A DNA stretch of 64,000 nucleotides, from positions 902,959 to 966,958 of the forward strand of contig NZ_KE557306.1 of NCBI RefSeq assembly GCF_000442275.2. Reading direction: 5' to 3'. Each line of letters starts with the position of its first letter. Within the stretch, counting starts at the first letter, position 1. The notes under the pieces are model-generated. The model was given only the letters and a program-made list of their open reading frames with translations. It was not told where the DNA came from and did no database searches. This stretch comes from Litoreibacter arenae DSM 19593. GTDB taxonomy: Bacteria > Pseudomonadota > Alphaproteobacteria > Rhodobacterales > Rhodobacteraceae. Shown here piece after piece: positions 44,317-52,652 of this stretch. The translations under genes were made by a program, and so were the position numbers.

Positions 44317-45507
44317 TCAACCCGCTGCGTTAAAACCATAAATCCAGTCCTGCTGACGCTGGATTGCCCCCACCGACAACCGCGACGCCGCCGCCATCGG
44401 CCCGTAGGTCGCCAACTGCCCCAGCCCCGTATGTCGGTGGAACATCCGCGCGTTTGAAGCCGAGCGTTCCTGCACCCGCGTCACCCGCGGCTTGCGCTTC
44501 GCTTCATAGGCCTGCACCGCGCGGGCGCGGTCCGGCTCGCCCGACAGCACGTCCGCCAGCACCACCGCATCCTCCAGCGCCATCACGGCACCTTGCGCCA
44601 TCGACGGCAGCATCGGATGCGCCGCGTCACCCAGAAGCGTCACCGGCCCGTCACACCACGTCGCCAGTGGCGGGCGGCCATAGAGCGCCCAGCGGAACAG
44701 ACCGTTCGACGCCTCCAACACCGCCCGCAGGCAAGGCTGCCATGCGCCGAAATCGGCCAACGCGTCCTCGATCTTGCCGGGGATCGACCAGCCCTCCTCG
44801 GTCCAGTCGTCCTGCTCGACAATGCCGACGAAATTGACGTAGGCACCGCCCCTCACCCGTGTCGTCACCGCATGTTTGCCCCGCCCCGCCCAGATCACAC
44901 CGAACGGCGGCGGCGCAAGGTCACCCAACGCGGCAACCGGCACCACCGAGCGCCACGCGACATTGCCGGTGAACCGCGCCCGGTCCGCACCACACATCTG
45001 CTGACGTATCTCGGACCGCACACCGTCCGCGCCGACCAACAGGTCGCCGAACACACGGTCGCCGCGTTCCAGATAGACCGACGCGCCGCCGCGCTCGCGC
45101 ACATATCCGGTGATCTTCGCGCCCGTGCGCAACTGCGCCGAAGGCTGCGCATGCAGCGCCCGCGCCAGGGCGTTATGCAGGTCCGCACGGTGTATCTGGA
45201 TAAACCGTTTGCCCCACCGCGCCTGCGCATAACCCTTCATCGGCAGGCGGAACACGCGGCGGCCGGTACGGCCCATGCGCAGCTCTATCGCCTCCGGCTC
45301 GAACAGGGTTTCCTCGATCATTGGCGTCACGCCCAGCCGGTCCAGCATGGCCATGCCGTTGGGGCTGACCTGAATGCCTGCGCCGACCTCGGCCAGTTCC
45401 GGTGCTTGTTCCAGCACCTCGACCTCCCAGCCGGTCTGCGCCAGTGCCAGCCCGCAGGCCAGCCCGCCAATACCGCCTCCCGCAATAACCGCGCGTCTTT
45501 TGGTCAT
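44317..45507 (-). CDS. FAD-dependent monooxygenase (salicylate-hydroxylase-like)
   Basis: A 396-residue flavoprotein aromatic hydroxylase. The N-terminal FAD fingerprint is VIAGGGIGGLACGLALAQTG (about residues 7-26), the DG motif is VGADGVRSEIRQQ near residue 158 and the second FAD motif is LLGDAAHPMLPSMAQGA near residue 284. The aromatic substrate is unknown; 3-hydroxybenzoate- or salicylate-type compounds are family precedents. I chose ATG 45507 because the Rossmann fold begins there; the frame reads 121 codons upstream over the divergent gene. Confidence 0.92.
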   Translation of the reverse strand: MTKRRAVIAGGGIGGLACGLALAQTGWEVEVLEQAPELAEVGAGIQVSPNGMAMLDRLGVTPMIEETLFEPEAIELRMGRTGRRVFRLPMKGYAQARWGKRFIQIHRADLHNALARALHAQPSAQLRTGAKITGYVRERGGASVYLERGDRVFGDLLVGADGVRSEIRQQMCGADRARFTGNVAWRSVVPVAALGDLAPPPFGVIWAGRGKHAVTTRVRGGAYVNFVGIVEQDDWTEEGWSIPGKIEDALADFGAWQPCLRAVLEASNGLFRWALYGRPPLATWCDGPVTLLGDAAHPMLPSMAQGAVMALEDAVVLADVLSGEPDRARAVQAYEAKRKPRVTRVQERSASNARMFHRHTGLGQLATYGPMAAASRLSVGAIQRQQDWIYGFNAAG

Positions 45508-45609
45508 GGAATTCGCTGCTCCGCTTTTGTTTTGAAGATTGATACGCAGGATACGGGTGGCGCGAAAGACCCCGACTGGCCATAGTGGCAAAACACCGCT
45601 GGAGCCGCC

Positions 45610-46800
45610 ATGACCCTGCCCCTGATCCCGCTTGCCACCGTGCGCCACCACCACCTTGCGCGGCACCGCTTGTGCGAGGCCCCGACCGGTCCCGGCAAGG
45701 GCGCTGACTTGCAGCAGATGCTTGAGGATCTGACCTTCGTGCAGCTCGACAGCATCAACACGGTCGCCCGCGCGCATCACATGATCCTGCATGCCCGCCG
45801 TGCGAACTACCGCCCCAAGGCGCTGGACCGGATGCTGGCGGACCGCCATGTGTTCGAGCACTGGACGCACGACGCCTCAGCAATCCACATCGAGAACTTT
45901 GCCCATTGGCGGCTGAAATTTGCCCGCGATGCGGTCACGTTGAAGGCCCGCTACAAGAACTGGCGTCGGGCGGGCTATGATGAGAAATTCCAGACCATCC
46001 TGAAGCGTATCTCCGACCATGGGCCATGTTGCTCCGGCGATGTGGGGGAGGATGAGAAGAAAGGCTCCGGCGGCTGGTGGGACTGGCATCCGTCGAAAAC
46101 CGCGCTGGAATATCTGTGGCGCTCGGCCGAATTGTCGGTGACGCGGCGCGAGGGTTTCCGCAAGTTCTACGACCTGACCGAAAGGGTGATCCCGCCGGAA
46201 CATCTCAACGCGCGGTTCACCCCTGAAGAAACGGTTAACCACGCCTGCACCACCGCGCTGGACAATCTGGGCTTCGCCACCTCGGGCGAGATGGCGGCGT
46301 TCTGGGACATCATCACACCCGCCGAGGCCAAGGACTGGTGCGCAAGCGAACTGGCGCAAGGCGATCTGATCGAGGTCATGCTGGAGACCGCCCAAGGCAA
46401 GCCCCGCCGCTCCTTCGCGCGGCCCGACGTGCTGGACGTCCCGCTGATGGAGCCGACCAAGCGCATCCGCATCCTGTCCCCCTTCGACCCGGCGTTGCGC
46501 GACCGCAAGCGCACTGAACGGCTGTTCGACTTCCACTACCGCATCGAGGTCTTCGTGCCGGAGGCCAAGCGCAAATATGGCTACTACGTCTTCCCCGTGC
46601 TGGAAGGCGACCGCATCATCGGGCGCATCGACATGAAGGCCGACCGCGCGCGCAACACCATGGCGGTGCGGGCATTCTGGCCCGAGGCGGGCGTGCGCAT
46701 GGGGTCCGGCCGCATCAAGGCGCTGACCACGGCCATCGGGCGCAGCGCAAAGCTGGCGGCAGTCGCTGACATCGAGTTCGCGGCGGATTGGCTGCGGTAA
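45610..46800 (+). CDS. DNA glycosylase AlkZ/YcaQ family (winged-helix, HTH_42)
   Basis: A 396-residue protein of the YcaQ/AlkZ family, which unhooks interstrand crosslinks and alkylated bases. The catalytic Gln-x-Asp motif is visible as FVQLDSINTVARAHHM near residue 45. Further family segments are FEHWTHDASAIHI near residue 84 and FSPFDP-like ILSPFDPALRDRKRTERLFDF near residue 295. It starts with RBS GGAGCCGCC close to ATG. It is a single gene divergent from the monooxygenase. The same region also holds another glycosylase of a different fold at 5.7-6.3 kb. Confidence 0.88.
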   Translation: MTLPLIPLATVRHHHLARHRLCEAPTGPGKGADLQQMLEDLTFVQLDSINTVARAHHMILHARRANYRPKALDRMLADRHVFEHWTHDASAIHIENFAHWRLKFARDAVTLKARYKNWRRAGYDEKFQTILKRISDHGPCCSGDVGEDEKKGSGGWWDWHPSKTALEYLWRSAELSVTRREGFRKFYDLTERVIPPEHLNARFTPEETVNHACTTALDNLGFATSGEMAAFWDIITPAEAKDWCASELAQGDLIEVMLETAQGKPRRSFARPDVLDVPLMEPTKRIRILSPFDPALRDRKRTERLFDFHYRIEVFVPEAKRKYGYYVFPVLEGDRIIGRIDMKADRARNTMAVRAFWPEAGVRMGSGRIKALTTAIGRSAKLAAVADIEFAADWLR

Positions 46801-46858
46801 AAACTTGATCGGACTGCGTTTTCCGGCGATGAACGTCGCAGACCCGTACGGAGGCCCC

Positions 46859-47503
46859 ATGACCGAGACCCAGTTGCGCGAGCAGATCTGCCTGCTTGCC
46901 AAATCCATGTTCGACCGTGGGCTGACCGGCGGCTCCACCGGTAATATCTCCGCCCGCACCGACGATGGCGGCTTGCTGGTCTCGCCCACCGGCACCTCCT
47001 TCGGGCGCCTGGACCCCGCCCGCCTGTCGCGGTTTGACGCGGGTGGCCAGTTGATCGACGGCGACCAGCCCACCAAGGAAATGCCGCTGCATTCCGCGTT
47101 CTACGACACCCGCTCCAACGCGGGGGCGGTGGTGCATCTGCATTCCTGCCACTCCGTCGCGTGGTCGCTGATGCCCGATGTGGACGAAGACAACTTCCTG
47201 CCGCCCCTGACGCCTTACGCGATCATGAAGCTGGGCCGCGTCAAGCTGCTGCCCTTCTTCCTGCCCGGCGATCCGGCGATGGGCGACGCGGTGCGCGGGC
47301 TGGCGGGCAAACGCTCGGCGGTGATGCTGGCCAATCACGGCCCCGTCGTGGCGGGCAAGGATATCGAGGCGGCGTGTAACGCCATCGAAGAGTTGGAAGA
47401 CACCGCCCGCCTCGCTATCTTGATGCGCGGCTATGACGCCAAGGCACTGACGCCGGAACAGGTGCAAAACGTGGTCACCAAATTCAATGTGGAGTGGGAC
47501 TGA
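46859..47503 (+). CDS. otnC: Class II aldolase family protein, OtnC-like 3-oxo-tetronate 4-phosphate decarboxylase
   Basis: A 214-residue class II aldolase/adducin-fold protein. Zinc histidines are visible in VHLHSCHSV near residue 90 and ANHGPVV near residue 159, with GGSTGNISAR near residue 24. Pairing with an OtnI/Hyi-type isomerase immediately downstream points to the OtnC/OtnI tetronate pathway, where OtnC decarboxylates a phosphorylated 3-oxo acid. The partner kinase OtnK and dehydrogenase are not in the window. Start ATG 46859 has GGAGGCC upstream. The stop shares its A with the otnI start (TGATG). Confidence 0.82.
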   Translation: MTETQLREQICLLAKSMFDRGLTGGSTGNISARTDDGGLLVSPTGTSFGRLDPARLSRFDAGGQLIDGDQPTKEMPLHSAFYDTRSNAGAVVHLHSCHSVAWSLMPDVDEDNFLPPLTPYAIMKLGRVKLLPFFLPGDPAMGDAVRGLAGKRSAVMLANHGPVVAGKDIEAACNAIEELEDTARLAILMRGYDAKALTPEQVQNVVTKFNVEWD

Positions 47504-48270
47504 TGCTACAATTCTCGGCTAATCTGGGCTTTCTGTGGAACGACCTGCCCCTGCCCGACGCCATCCAAAAGGCCAAGGACGCGGGCTTCGTCGCGGTGGA
47601 ATTGCACTGGCCCTACACCACGCCCTCCGCTGACGTGAAAGCCGCCTTGGACGAAACCGGCCTGCCCTGCCTCGGCCTCAACACGCAGCGCGGGGACGTC
47701 GCAGGCGGCGATAACGGCTGCGCGGCCATTCCGGGCCGCGAGGCGGAAGCACGCGGCTATATCGACGAGGCGCTGGCCTATGCCCGCGAGATCGGCGCGC
47801 CGAATGTGCATGTCATGGCGGGCTTCACCGACCGCAGCGCGGAGGCGAAAGCAACCTTCGCCCAGAACCTGCGCTACGCCTGCGCGCAGGCCGCCCTGAC
47901 GCGGCGCACGATTCTGATCGAGCCGCTGAACAGCCGCGACGCCAAAGGCTACCACATCGGCACGGTGCCACAGGCGCAGGAGGCATTGACCGCCGTCGAC
48001 CTGCCGAACCTGAAAATCATGTTCGACTGCTATCATTTGCAGATCATGCAGGGCGATCTGGCAAACCTGTTCGAGGGCTGCCGCGATCACATCGGCCACG
48101 TCCAGTTCGCCGCCGTCCCCGATCGCGGCGAGCCGGATAGCGGCGAGGTCGACTACACGCAGCTCTTGCCGGAACTGGCGCGGCTGGGCTGGGCCAGGCC
48201 CTTCGGCGCGGAATACAAACCGCGCGGGGCCATGGAAGACGGACTCGGCTGGATGCAATCCTACCGTTAA
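47503..48270 (+). CDS. otnI: OtnI/Hyi-like 2-oxo-tetronate or hydroxypyruvate isomerase
   Basis: A 255-residue TIM-barrel isomerase of the AP-endonuclease-2 superfamily. Landmarks: FSANLGFLWNDLPLPDAIQKAKDAGF at the start, VELHWPY near residue 37, ILIEPLNSRD near residue 143 (catalytic Glu) and IMFDCYHLQIMQGDL near residue 171. The family includes hydroxypyruvate isomerase and OtnI; the overlap with the OtnC-like gene favours OtnI. The start ATG shares its A with the upstream TGA. The next gene is separated by a promoter region. Confidence 0.87.
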   Translation: MLQFSANLGFLWNDLPLPDAIQKAKDAGFVAVELHWPYTTPSADVKAALDETGLPCLGLNTQRGDVAGGDNGCAAIPGREAEARGYIDEALAYAREIGAPNVHVMAGFTDRSAEAKATFAQNLRYACAQAALTRRTILIEPLNSRDAKGYHIGTVPQAQEALTAVDLPNLKIMFDCYHLQIMQGDLANLFEGCRDHIGHVQFAAVPDRGEPDSGEVDYTQLLPELARLGWARPFGAEYKPRGAMEDGLGWMQSYR

Positions 48271-48380
48271 ACGGGCGGTTCAGGGGTGAGATTTTGCGAA
48301 CCTTCCCAGAAAACTGGCCCTTACGAAACAAAAATACCAAAATACCGCACCCAGAGACACAAAATTCAGCCAATTGGCGG

Positions 48381-48408
48381 TTGACCCCCCTGAATCGGCT
48401 GGTAATGT
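48381..48408 (+). promoter_or_regulatory. Predicted sigma-70 promoter of the ilv leader
   Basis: TTGACC (48381-48386) and TAATGT (48403-48408) with 16-bp spacing, 30 bp before the leader peptide start. An A-rich stretch (ACAAAAATACC) lies upstream. Inferred from consensus only. Confidence 0.5.
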
Positions 48409-48437
48409 CCCCGCACACTCACGAAGGAGCATCCGGC

Positions 48438-48485
48438 ATGGCCGATGTAGTCGTCATTCTAGTTAAGCGGTGCATGGGTCGGTAA
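48438..48485 (+). CDS. ilv leader peptide (MADVVVILVKRCMGR)
   Basis: A 15-codon ORF with consecutive Val-Val-Val-Ile-Leu-Val codons (GTA GTC GTC ATT CTA GTT) after AAGGAG at normal spacing, just before a terminator and ilvI. This is the classic architecture of translational attenuation, where ribosome stalling at scarce branched-chain aminoacyl-tRNAs alters terminator formation. The peptide's composition, position and ribosome site together make a chance ORF unlikely. Confidence 0.9.
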   Translation: MADVVVILVKRCMGR

Positions 48486-48510
48486 CGATACTCCATATCG
48501 GACCCCATGC
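48472..48510 (+). promoter_or_regulatory. Leader hairpin spanning the end of the leader peptide
   Basis: Outer arms GCATGGGTC (48472-48480) and GACCCCATGC (48501-48510, one-base bulge) enclose an inner stem CGATA/TATCG with loop CTCCA. The hairpin includes the leader stop codon and abuts the terminator 5' arm. It is a plausible pause or alternative structure; I did not find a clear mutually exclusive antiterminator stem. Confidence 0.65.
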
Positions 48511-48537
48511 GCCCCCGCCAAACACGGGGGCTTTTTT
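48511..48537 (+). terminator. Attenuator terminator before ilvI
   Basis: Perfect 7-bp stem GCCCCCG / CGGGGGC with loop CCAAACA, followed by six T (48532-48537). It sits 26 bp after the leader stop and about 38 bp before the ilvI ATG, the expected place of a leader attenuator. Confidence 0.92.
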
Positions 48538-48575
48538 GTGAGCAGATGAAAAGATGGATAGCTAAGGACAGCACG

Positions 48576-50336
48576 ATGGCGAACAAGCAGATGACCGGCG
48601 CGGAGATGGTGGTTCAGGCCCTGATAGATCAGGGCGTGGACACGGTATTCGGATATCCCGGTGGCGCCGTGCTACCGATCTATGACGAGATTTTCCAGCA
48701 AGAGAAAATCAACCACATCCTCGTGCGCCACGAGCAAGGCGCGACCCATGCCGCCGAGGGCTACGCGCGCTCCACCGGCAAGCCGGGCGTGGTTCTGGTG
48801 ACCTCAGGCCCCGGTGCCACCAACGCCGTGACCGGCATGACCGACGCGCTGATGGACAGCATCCCGATGATCGTGCTGACCGGACAGGTGCCGACCTTCA
48901 TGATCGGCAACGACGCGTTTCAGGAGGCTGATACCGTCGGCATCACCCGCCCCTGCACCAAGCATAACTGGCTGGTGAAGGACACCGACCAGCTGTCCGA
49001 CGTGATCCATCAGGCGTTCCACGTCGCCACCAGCGGCCGCCCCGGCCCCGTGCTGATCGACATCCCCAAGGACGTGCAGTTCGCCAAAGGCACCTATGTG
49101 CCGCCCAAAGCCGCCAGCACGCAGCATTACGCGCCCAAGGTGAAGGGCGATATCGAGAAGATCACCGAACTGGTGGAGATGATGGAAAAGGCGCAGCGCC
49201 CGATCCTCTATACCGGCGGCGGAGTTATCAACTCCGGCGACAGCGCGACCGCGCTGCTGCGCGAGTTGGCGAAGGAAACCGGCTTCCCCGTGACCTCCAC
49301 GCTGATGGGTCTTGGTGCCTATCCTGCGTCCGGCGATCAGTGGCTCGGTATGCTCGGTATGCACGGGCTTTACGAGGCCAATATGGCGATGCATGGCTGC
49401 GACCTGATGATCAATATCGGGGCGCGCTTCGACGACCGGATCACAGGCCGTGTGGATGCGTTCTCGCCCCATTCCAAGAAGGCGCATATCGACATCGACG
49501 CGTCTTCCATCAACAAGATCATCCATGTGGACGTGCCGATCATCGGCGACGTGGCCCATGTGCTCGAAGACCTGCTGCGGGTGTGGAAATCGCGCGGGCG
49601 CAAGACCCATAAGGACGGTCTGGCGAAGTGGTGGAAAAAGATTGAAGAGTGGCGCACAAAGCGCTGCTTGGAATACAAAAACTCTGAAACCATCATCAAG
49701 CCGCAATATGCCCTGCAACGGCTTGAGGCGCTGACCAAGCACCGCAAGGACCGCTTCATCTGCACCGAGGTGGGCCAGCATCAGATGTGGGCCGCGCAAT
49801 ATATGGGCTTCGAGGACCCCAACCGCTGGATGACCTCCGGCGGCTTGGGCACCATGGGCTACGGCCTGCCCGCCTCCGTCGGTGTGCAGGTGGCGCATCC
49901 CGATGCGTTGGTGATCAACGTGGCGGGCGAGGCGTCATGGCTGATGAACATGCAGGAAATGGGCACCGCACGTCAGTATAACCTGCCCATCAAGCAGTTC
50001 ATCCTGAACAACGAGCGCCTCGGCATGGTCCGCCAGTGGCAGCAATTGCTGCACGGCAACCGCTACAGCCACTCGTGGTCCGAGGCCCTGCCCGACTTTG
50101 TGGTGCTGGCGCAGGCTTTTGGGGCGAAAGGCATCAAATGCACCGACCCCTCCGATCTGGACGACGCGATCATGGAGATGCTCGAGTTTGACGGCCCCGT
50201 GGTCTTCGATTGCGGCGTCGAGAAACACGAAAACTGCTATCCGATGATCCCGTCGGGTGCACCGCATAACGAGATGCTGATGGGCGAGGATACCGGCGAG
50301 GACGCCATCGGCACCAAAGGCGCGGTGTTGGTGTAG
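48576..50336 (+). CDS. ilvI: Acetolactate synthase, large catalytic subunit
   Basis: First shared enzyme of valine, leucine and isoleucine synthesis; condenses pyruvate with pyruvate or 2-oxobutyrate using TPP. The 586-residue protein has VFGYPGGAVLPIYDE near residue 24 with RHEQGATHAAEGYAR (catalytic Glu), GLGAYPASGDQWLGM in the middle domain and the TPP-binding GGLGTMGYGLPA to NNERLGMVRQWQ region near the C terminus. I chose ATG 48576, with AAGGA 8 bases upstream. It follows the attenuator; the regulatory subunit gene is 1.06 kb downstream with two extra genes in between. Confidence 0.96.
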   Translation: MANKQMTGAEMVVQALIDQGVDTVFGYPGGAVLPIYDEIFQQEKINHILVRHEQGATHAAEGYARSTGKPGVVLVTSGPGATNAVTGMTDALMDSIPMIVLTGQVPTFMIGNDAFQEADTVGITRPCTKHNWLVKDTDQLSDVIHQAFHVATSGRPGPVLIDIPKDVQFAKGTYVPPKAASTQHYAPKVKGDIEKITELVEMMEKAQRPILYTGGGVINSGDSATALLRELAKETGFPVTSTLMGLGAYPASGDQWLGMLGMHGLYEANMAMHGCDLMINIGARFDDRITGRVDAFSPHSKKAHIDIDASSINKIIHVDVPIIGDVAHVLEDLLRVWKSRGRKTHKDGLAKWWKKIEEWRTKRCLEYKNSETIIKPQYALQRLEALTKHRKDRFICTEVGQHQMWAAQYMGFEDPNRWMTSGGLGTMGYGLPASVGVQVAHPDALVINVAGEASWLMNMQEMGTARQYNLPIKQFILNNERLGMVRQWQQLLHGNRYSHSWSEALPDFVVLAQAFGAKGIKCTDPSDLDDAIMEMLEFDGPVVFDCGVEKHENCYPMIPSGAPHNEMLMGEDTGEDAIGTKGAVLV

Positions 50337-50339
50337 GGC

Positions 50340-50951
50340 ATGCTCGAACCGGCTGAGGGAGTGAAATTTCGCCAGACATCGGACACCTATGAATTGGTGT
50401 TCGAGGACGGTGAGATATTGTCCAAGCCTGCGCGACACCTCGGAAGGATCAGGAAAAAGCTCTGGGGCAAGACCGTCGCAGTGACAAGCTTTCGGCGCGA
50501 GAACGAGAGATATCGCTATTATATGCTGTGGAGCGACGGGACTGTGACCGAGGAAGGATCGACCACCTGTGAGTGTGGAGTGCCCGTAGCTGAGGTGGCC
50601 ATGACGAAAAACGACTATGAGGCCGAGGCCGCACGTTTGGCATTGCGCACCCGCGATGGTCGTTTCGCTCTCGTTCGTGCGATGCATCAAAAGGTCAACG
50701 AGCAAGACGTCGAAGAGTGCTTGAACGAGCTTCTCAATCAATTTCCAAACGACAAGTTTATTGGTTCCGATTTCGTCAGTCACACTTTTGAATGCCAAAA
50801 GTGCTCTGACTGGATCGAGGTGGGCGCAAATACCTATCGCGGACCAGCTTTTATCGCTCGGATCGACGTTGTCGCGCAGGAAAGAAACCGGGCGTCGGAC
50901 GCTCAAAGAGGTGTTTCGCTTGGCTACTATACGCCAGGAGACGTTAACTAA
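50340..50951 (+). CDS. Uncharacterised protein between ilvI and ilvH
   Basis: A 203-residue protein without a recognised domain. It starts 4 bases after ilvI and ends at the start of the next small gene (TAATG), so it is expressed with the ilv operon. Two cysteine groups are visible: CECG near residue 78 and CQKC near residue 152, which may bind metal. The middle is charged and helical (QDVEECLNELLNQFPND). Codon use seems less GC-rich at third positions than in ilvI, possibly marking a recent insertion. No function can be assigned. Confidence 0.72.
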   Translation: MLEPAEGVKFRQTSDTYELVFEDGEILSKPARHLGRIRKKLWGKTVAVTSFRRENERYRYYMLWSDGTVTEEGSTTCECGVPVAEVAMTKNDYEAEAARLALRTRDGRFALVRAMHQKVNEQDVEECLNELLNQFPNDKFIGSDFVSHTFECQKCSDWIEVGANTYRGPAFIARIDVVAQERNRASDAQRGVSLGYYTPGDVN

Positions 50952-51319
50952 TGTGGAACTGGCTCACCTCCCTCTTCGCTGCCGCCCTGCCTCCTGCCGT
51001 CGTGCCGGACTTCGACCTGAACCGCGACGTCTACCAGCAGGAGTTGCGCTTCACGCAAGCGGCGCAGGTTTGTGTTTGCGGCACGGGCTGCGACGACGCG
51101 CCTGAAGGCGGCTATCTGGTGACCGCCACCGCCACGGAATCGGGCGATGCGCAGGTGCTGCATTTCTCGGACCGGATCGAAATTGACGGCGTACCAGTCA
51201 CCGTGAAACCCGCCAGCATTTGCATCGACAAACCGGCGCAGGAGCCGCTGCGCCTGACACTCTTGACACAAGCGGGCTATCCGGCGAAGTCCGGCACGCC
51301 CGTGATCGACATAAGATAG
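50951..51319 (+). CDS. Uncharacterised 122-residue protein between ilvI and ilvH
   Basis: Small protein starting MWNWLTSLFAAALPPAVVPDF, a short hydrophobic stretch that could be a membrane anchor or a signal-like helix. The region VCVCGTGCDDAPEGGY near residue 40 has three cysteines in a CxCxxxC-type arrangement. The rest looks beta-rich. Its ATG shares its A with the stop of the previous gene. No homolog is recognised. Together with the gene before, it interrupts the usual ilvI-ilvH pair. Confidence 0.7.
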   Translation: MWNWLTSLFAAALPPAVVPDFDLNRDVYQQELRFTQAAQVCVCGTGCDDAPEGGYLVTATATESGDAQVLHFSDRIEIDGVPVTVKPASICIDKPAQEPLRLTLLTQAGYPAKSGTPVIDIR

Positions 51320-51392
51320 CCGCCCGAAATTTTGCCATACGCATGGCAGACGCAAAGCCGACACATATCAGACACCGAAAAGAGGCCCAAAA

Positions 51393-51956
51393 ATGTCCCC
51401 GCTGAAAATCAAAAAAGGCTCGTCGAAGCACTCGGCCTACGACCTGAAAGACCCCAACGCCGACTACATCGAACGCCATACGCTGGCCTGCGTCGTCACC
51501 AACGAGGCGGGCGTTCTGGCGCGGGTGATCGGGCTGTTCTCGGGGCGCGGCTACAACATCGAAAGCCTCACCGTGGCGGAGGTGGACCATGAAGGCCACC
51601 GCTCCCGCATCACCATTGTCACCGTGGGAACGCCCGCCGTGATCACCCAGATCAAGGCCCAGCTGGAGCGGATGGTGGTCGTCCATGACGTCCACGACCT
51701 GACCGAAGAAGGGGCCAGCGTCGAGCGGGAACTGGCGCTGTTCAAAGTCGCAGGCACCGGCAACGACCGCATCGAGGCGCTGCGTCTGGCAGAGATTTTC
51801 AGGGCGAATGTAGTGGATAGCACGCTGGAAAGCTTCGTCTTCGAGATGACGGGGCATTCCGAAAAAATTGATGCTTTTGCGGAGCTTATGCGCCCGCTCG
51901 GCCTGATTGAACAGGCCCGCACCGGCGTCGCGGCCCTATCGCGCGGCGCCAAATAG
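51393..51956 (+). CDS. ilvH: Acetolactate synthase, small regulatory subunit
   Basis: Regulatory partner of IlvI that binds valine for feedback inhibition. The 187-residue protein has the N-terminal ACT domain (LACVVTNEAGVLARVIGLFSGRGYNIESLTV near residues 26-56, given in part) and the C-terminal ACT-like domain with AEIFRANVVDST. The gene is 73 bp after the two inserted genes and is expected in the same transcript. The N-terminal extension of about 20 residues is common in alphaproteobacterial IlvH. Confidence 0.96.
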   Translation: MSPLKIKKGSSKHSAYDLKDPNADYIERHTLACVVTNEAGVLARVIGLFSGRGYNIESLTVAEVDHEGHRSRITIVTVGTPAVITQIKAQLERMVVVHDVHDLTEEGASVERELALFKVAGTGNDRIEALRLAEIFRANVVDSTLESFVFEMTGHSEKIDAFAELMRPLGLIEQARTGVAALSRGAK

Positions 51957-52060
51957 AGCGATCCGCGCCCCCGCCCGCCCGAGGCAGATCGAACAAGAGC
52001 AGGAACACGGATCTGTCGCCACGGCGCAAGGGTGCTGGCTTCCGCCGTGACGAATTTGGT

Positions 52061-52300
52061 TTAGGCCTCGGGGATCAGACCGCCTTCGGTGGCAGCCGTC
52101 AGTTCTTCTTCGTCCACCACGCCGTCACCATTGGTGTCGACTGCGGCGAAGCCTTCTTCCGTCATGGTCGGATAGACCGCCAGCATTTCGGTGAAGGACA
52201 CGACGCCATCGCCGTCGCTGTCCAGATCGGCCACTGCGGCGGATGCCGTCATGGTGCCCATCACAGTTGCGGTGGTCAGTGCAATAAGAGCGGTTTTCAT
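52061..52300 (-). CDS. Small exported EF-hand protein
   Basis: A 79-residue exported calcium-binding protein. Signal peptide MKTALIALTTATVMGTMTASA, then two EF-hand loops: DSDGDGVVSFTE near residue 27 and DTNGDGVVDEEE near residue 55. Such calmodulin-like small proteins are common in roseobacter periplasms. GGAGAG lies just before the ATG. No partner gene is adjacent. Role unknown; calcium binding is predicted from the loops, which have the canonical Asp/Asn/Glu positions. Confidence 0.9.
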   Translation of the reverse strand: MKTALIALTTATVMGTMTASAAVADLDSDGDGVVSFTEMLAVYPTMTEEGFAAVDTNGDGVVDEEELTAATEGGLIPEA

Positions 52301-52652
52301 AGAACTCTCCGTTTGGTCGTTTAAAGGTTAAGGCCCGTCCTTCAGGGCCCGAGCCACCTGTGCGGTGGTCTCGAAACAATAGATGGACCCGCCGCCGCGC
52401 TTTGGGGAGAGTGTCGTGCAAACCGCCCCGAAACGGGCCATTCGCTGCCATTTCCAAGCGGTCGCGCAGGCGCAGGGTTGCCGAGCAAGACCCCTGCCCG
52501 CCCTCTCGGCGGGAAGTTTCCGACGCTTTGCCGGCGTTTGGGCAAGAAGCCGTGCATCGGTCGCAGTGAGGCAAGAGGTGTCGCAGTGATACAAGCCGCA
52601 ACTGCCCGAATCTGGGAGCCTTCCCCTACTATAGCTGTTGGGAGGCCTCTCT
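52301..52652. other. 352-bp divergent intergenic region
   Basis: Separates the EF-hand gene from the Rieske gene. I see short hairpins: GGCCC/GGGCC (52332-52349), CCACC/GGTGG just after, and CCCGCC/GGCGGG near 52500. CTACTATAGCTG near 52627 may be a -10 element for the Rieske gene, with GGGAGG as its ribosome site. No gene is supported. Confidence 0.6.
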
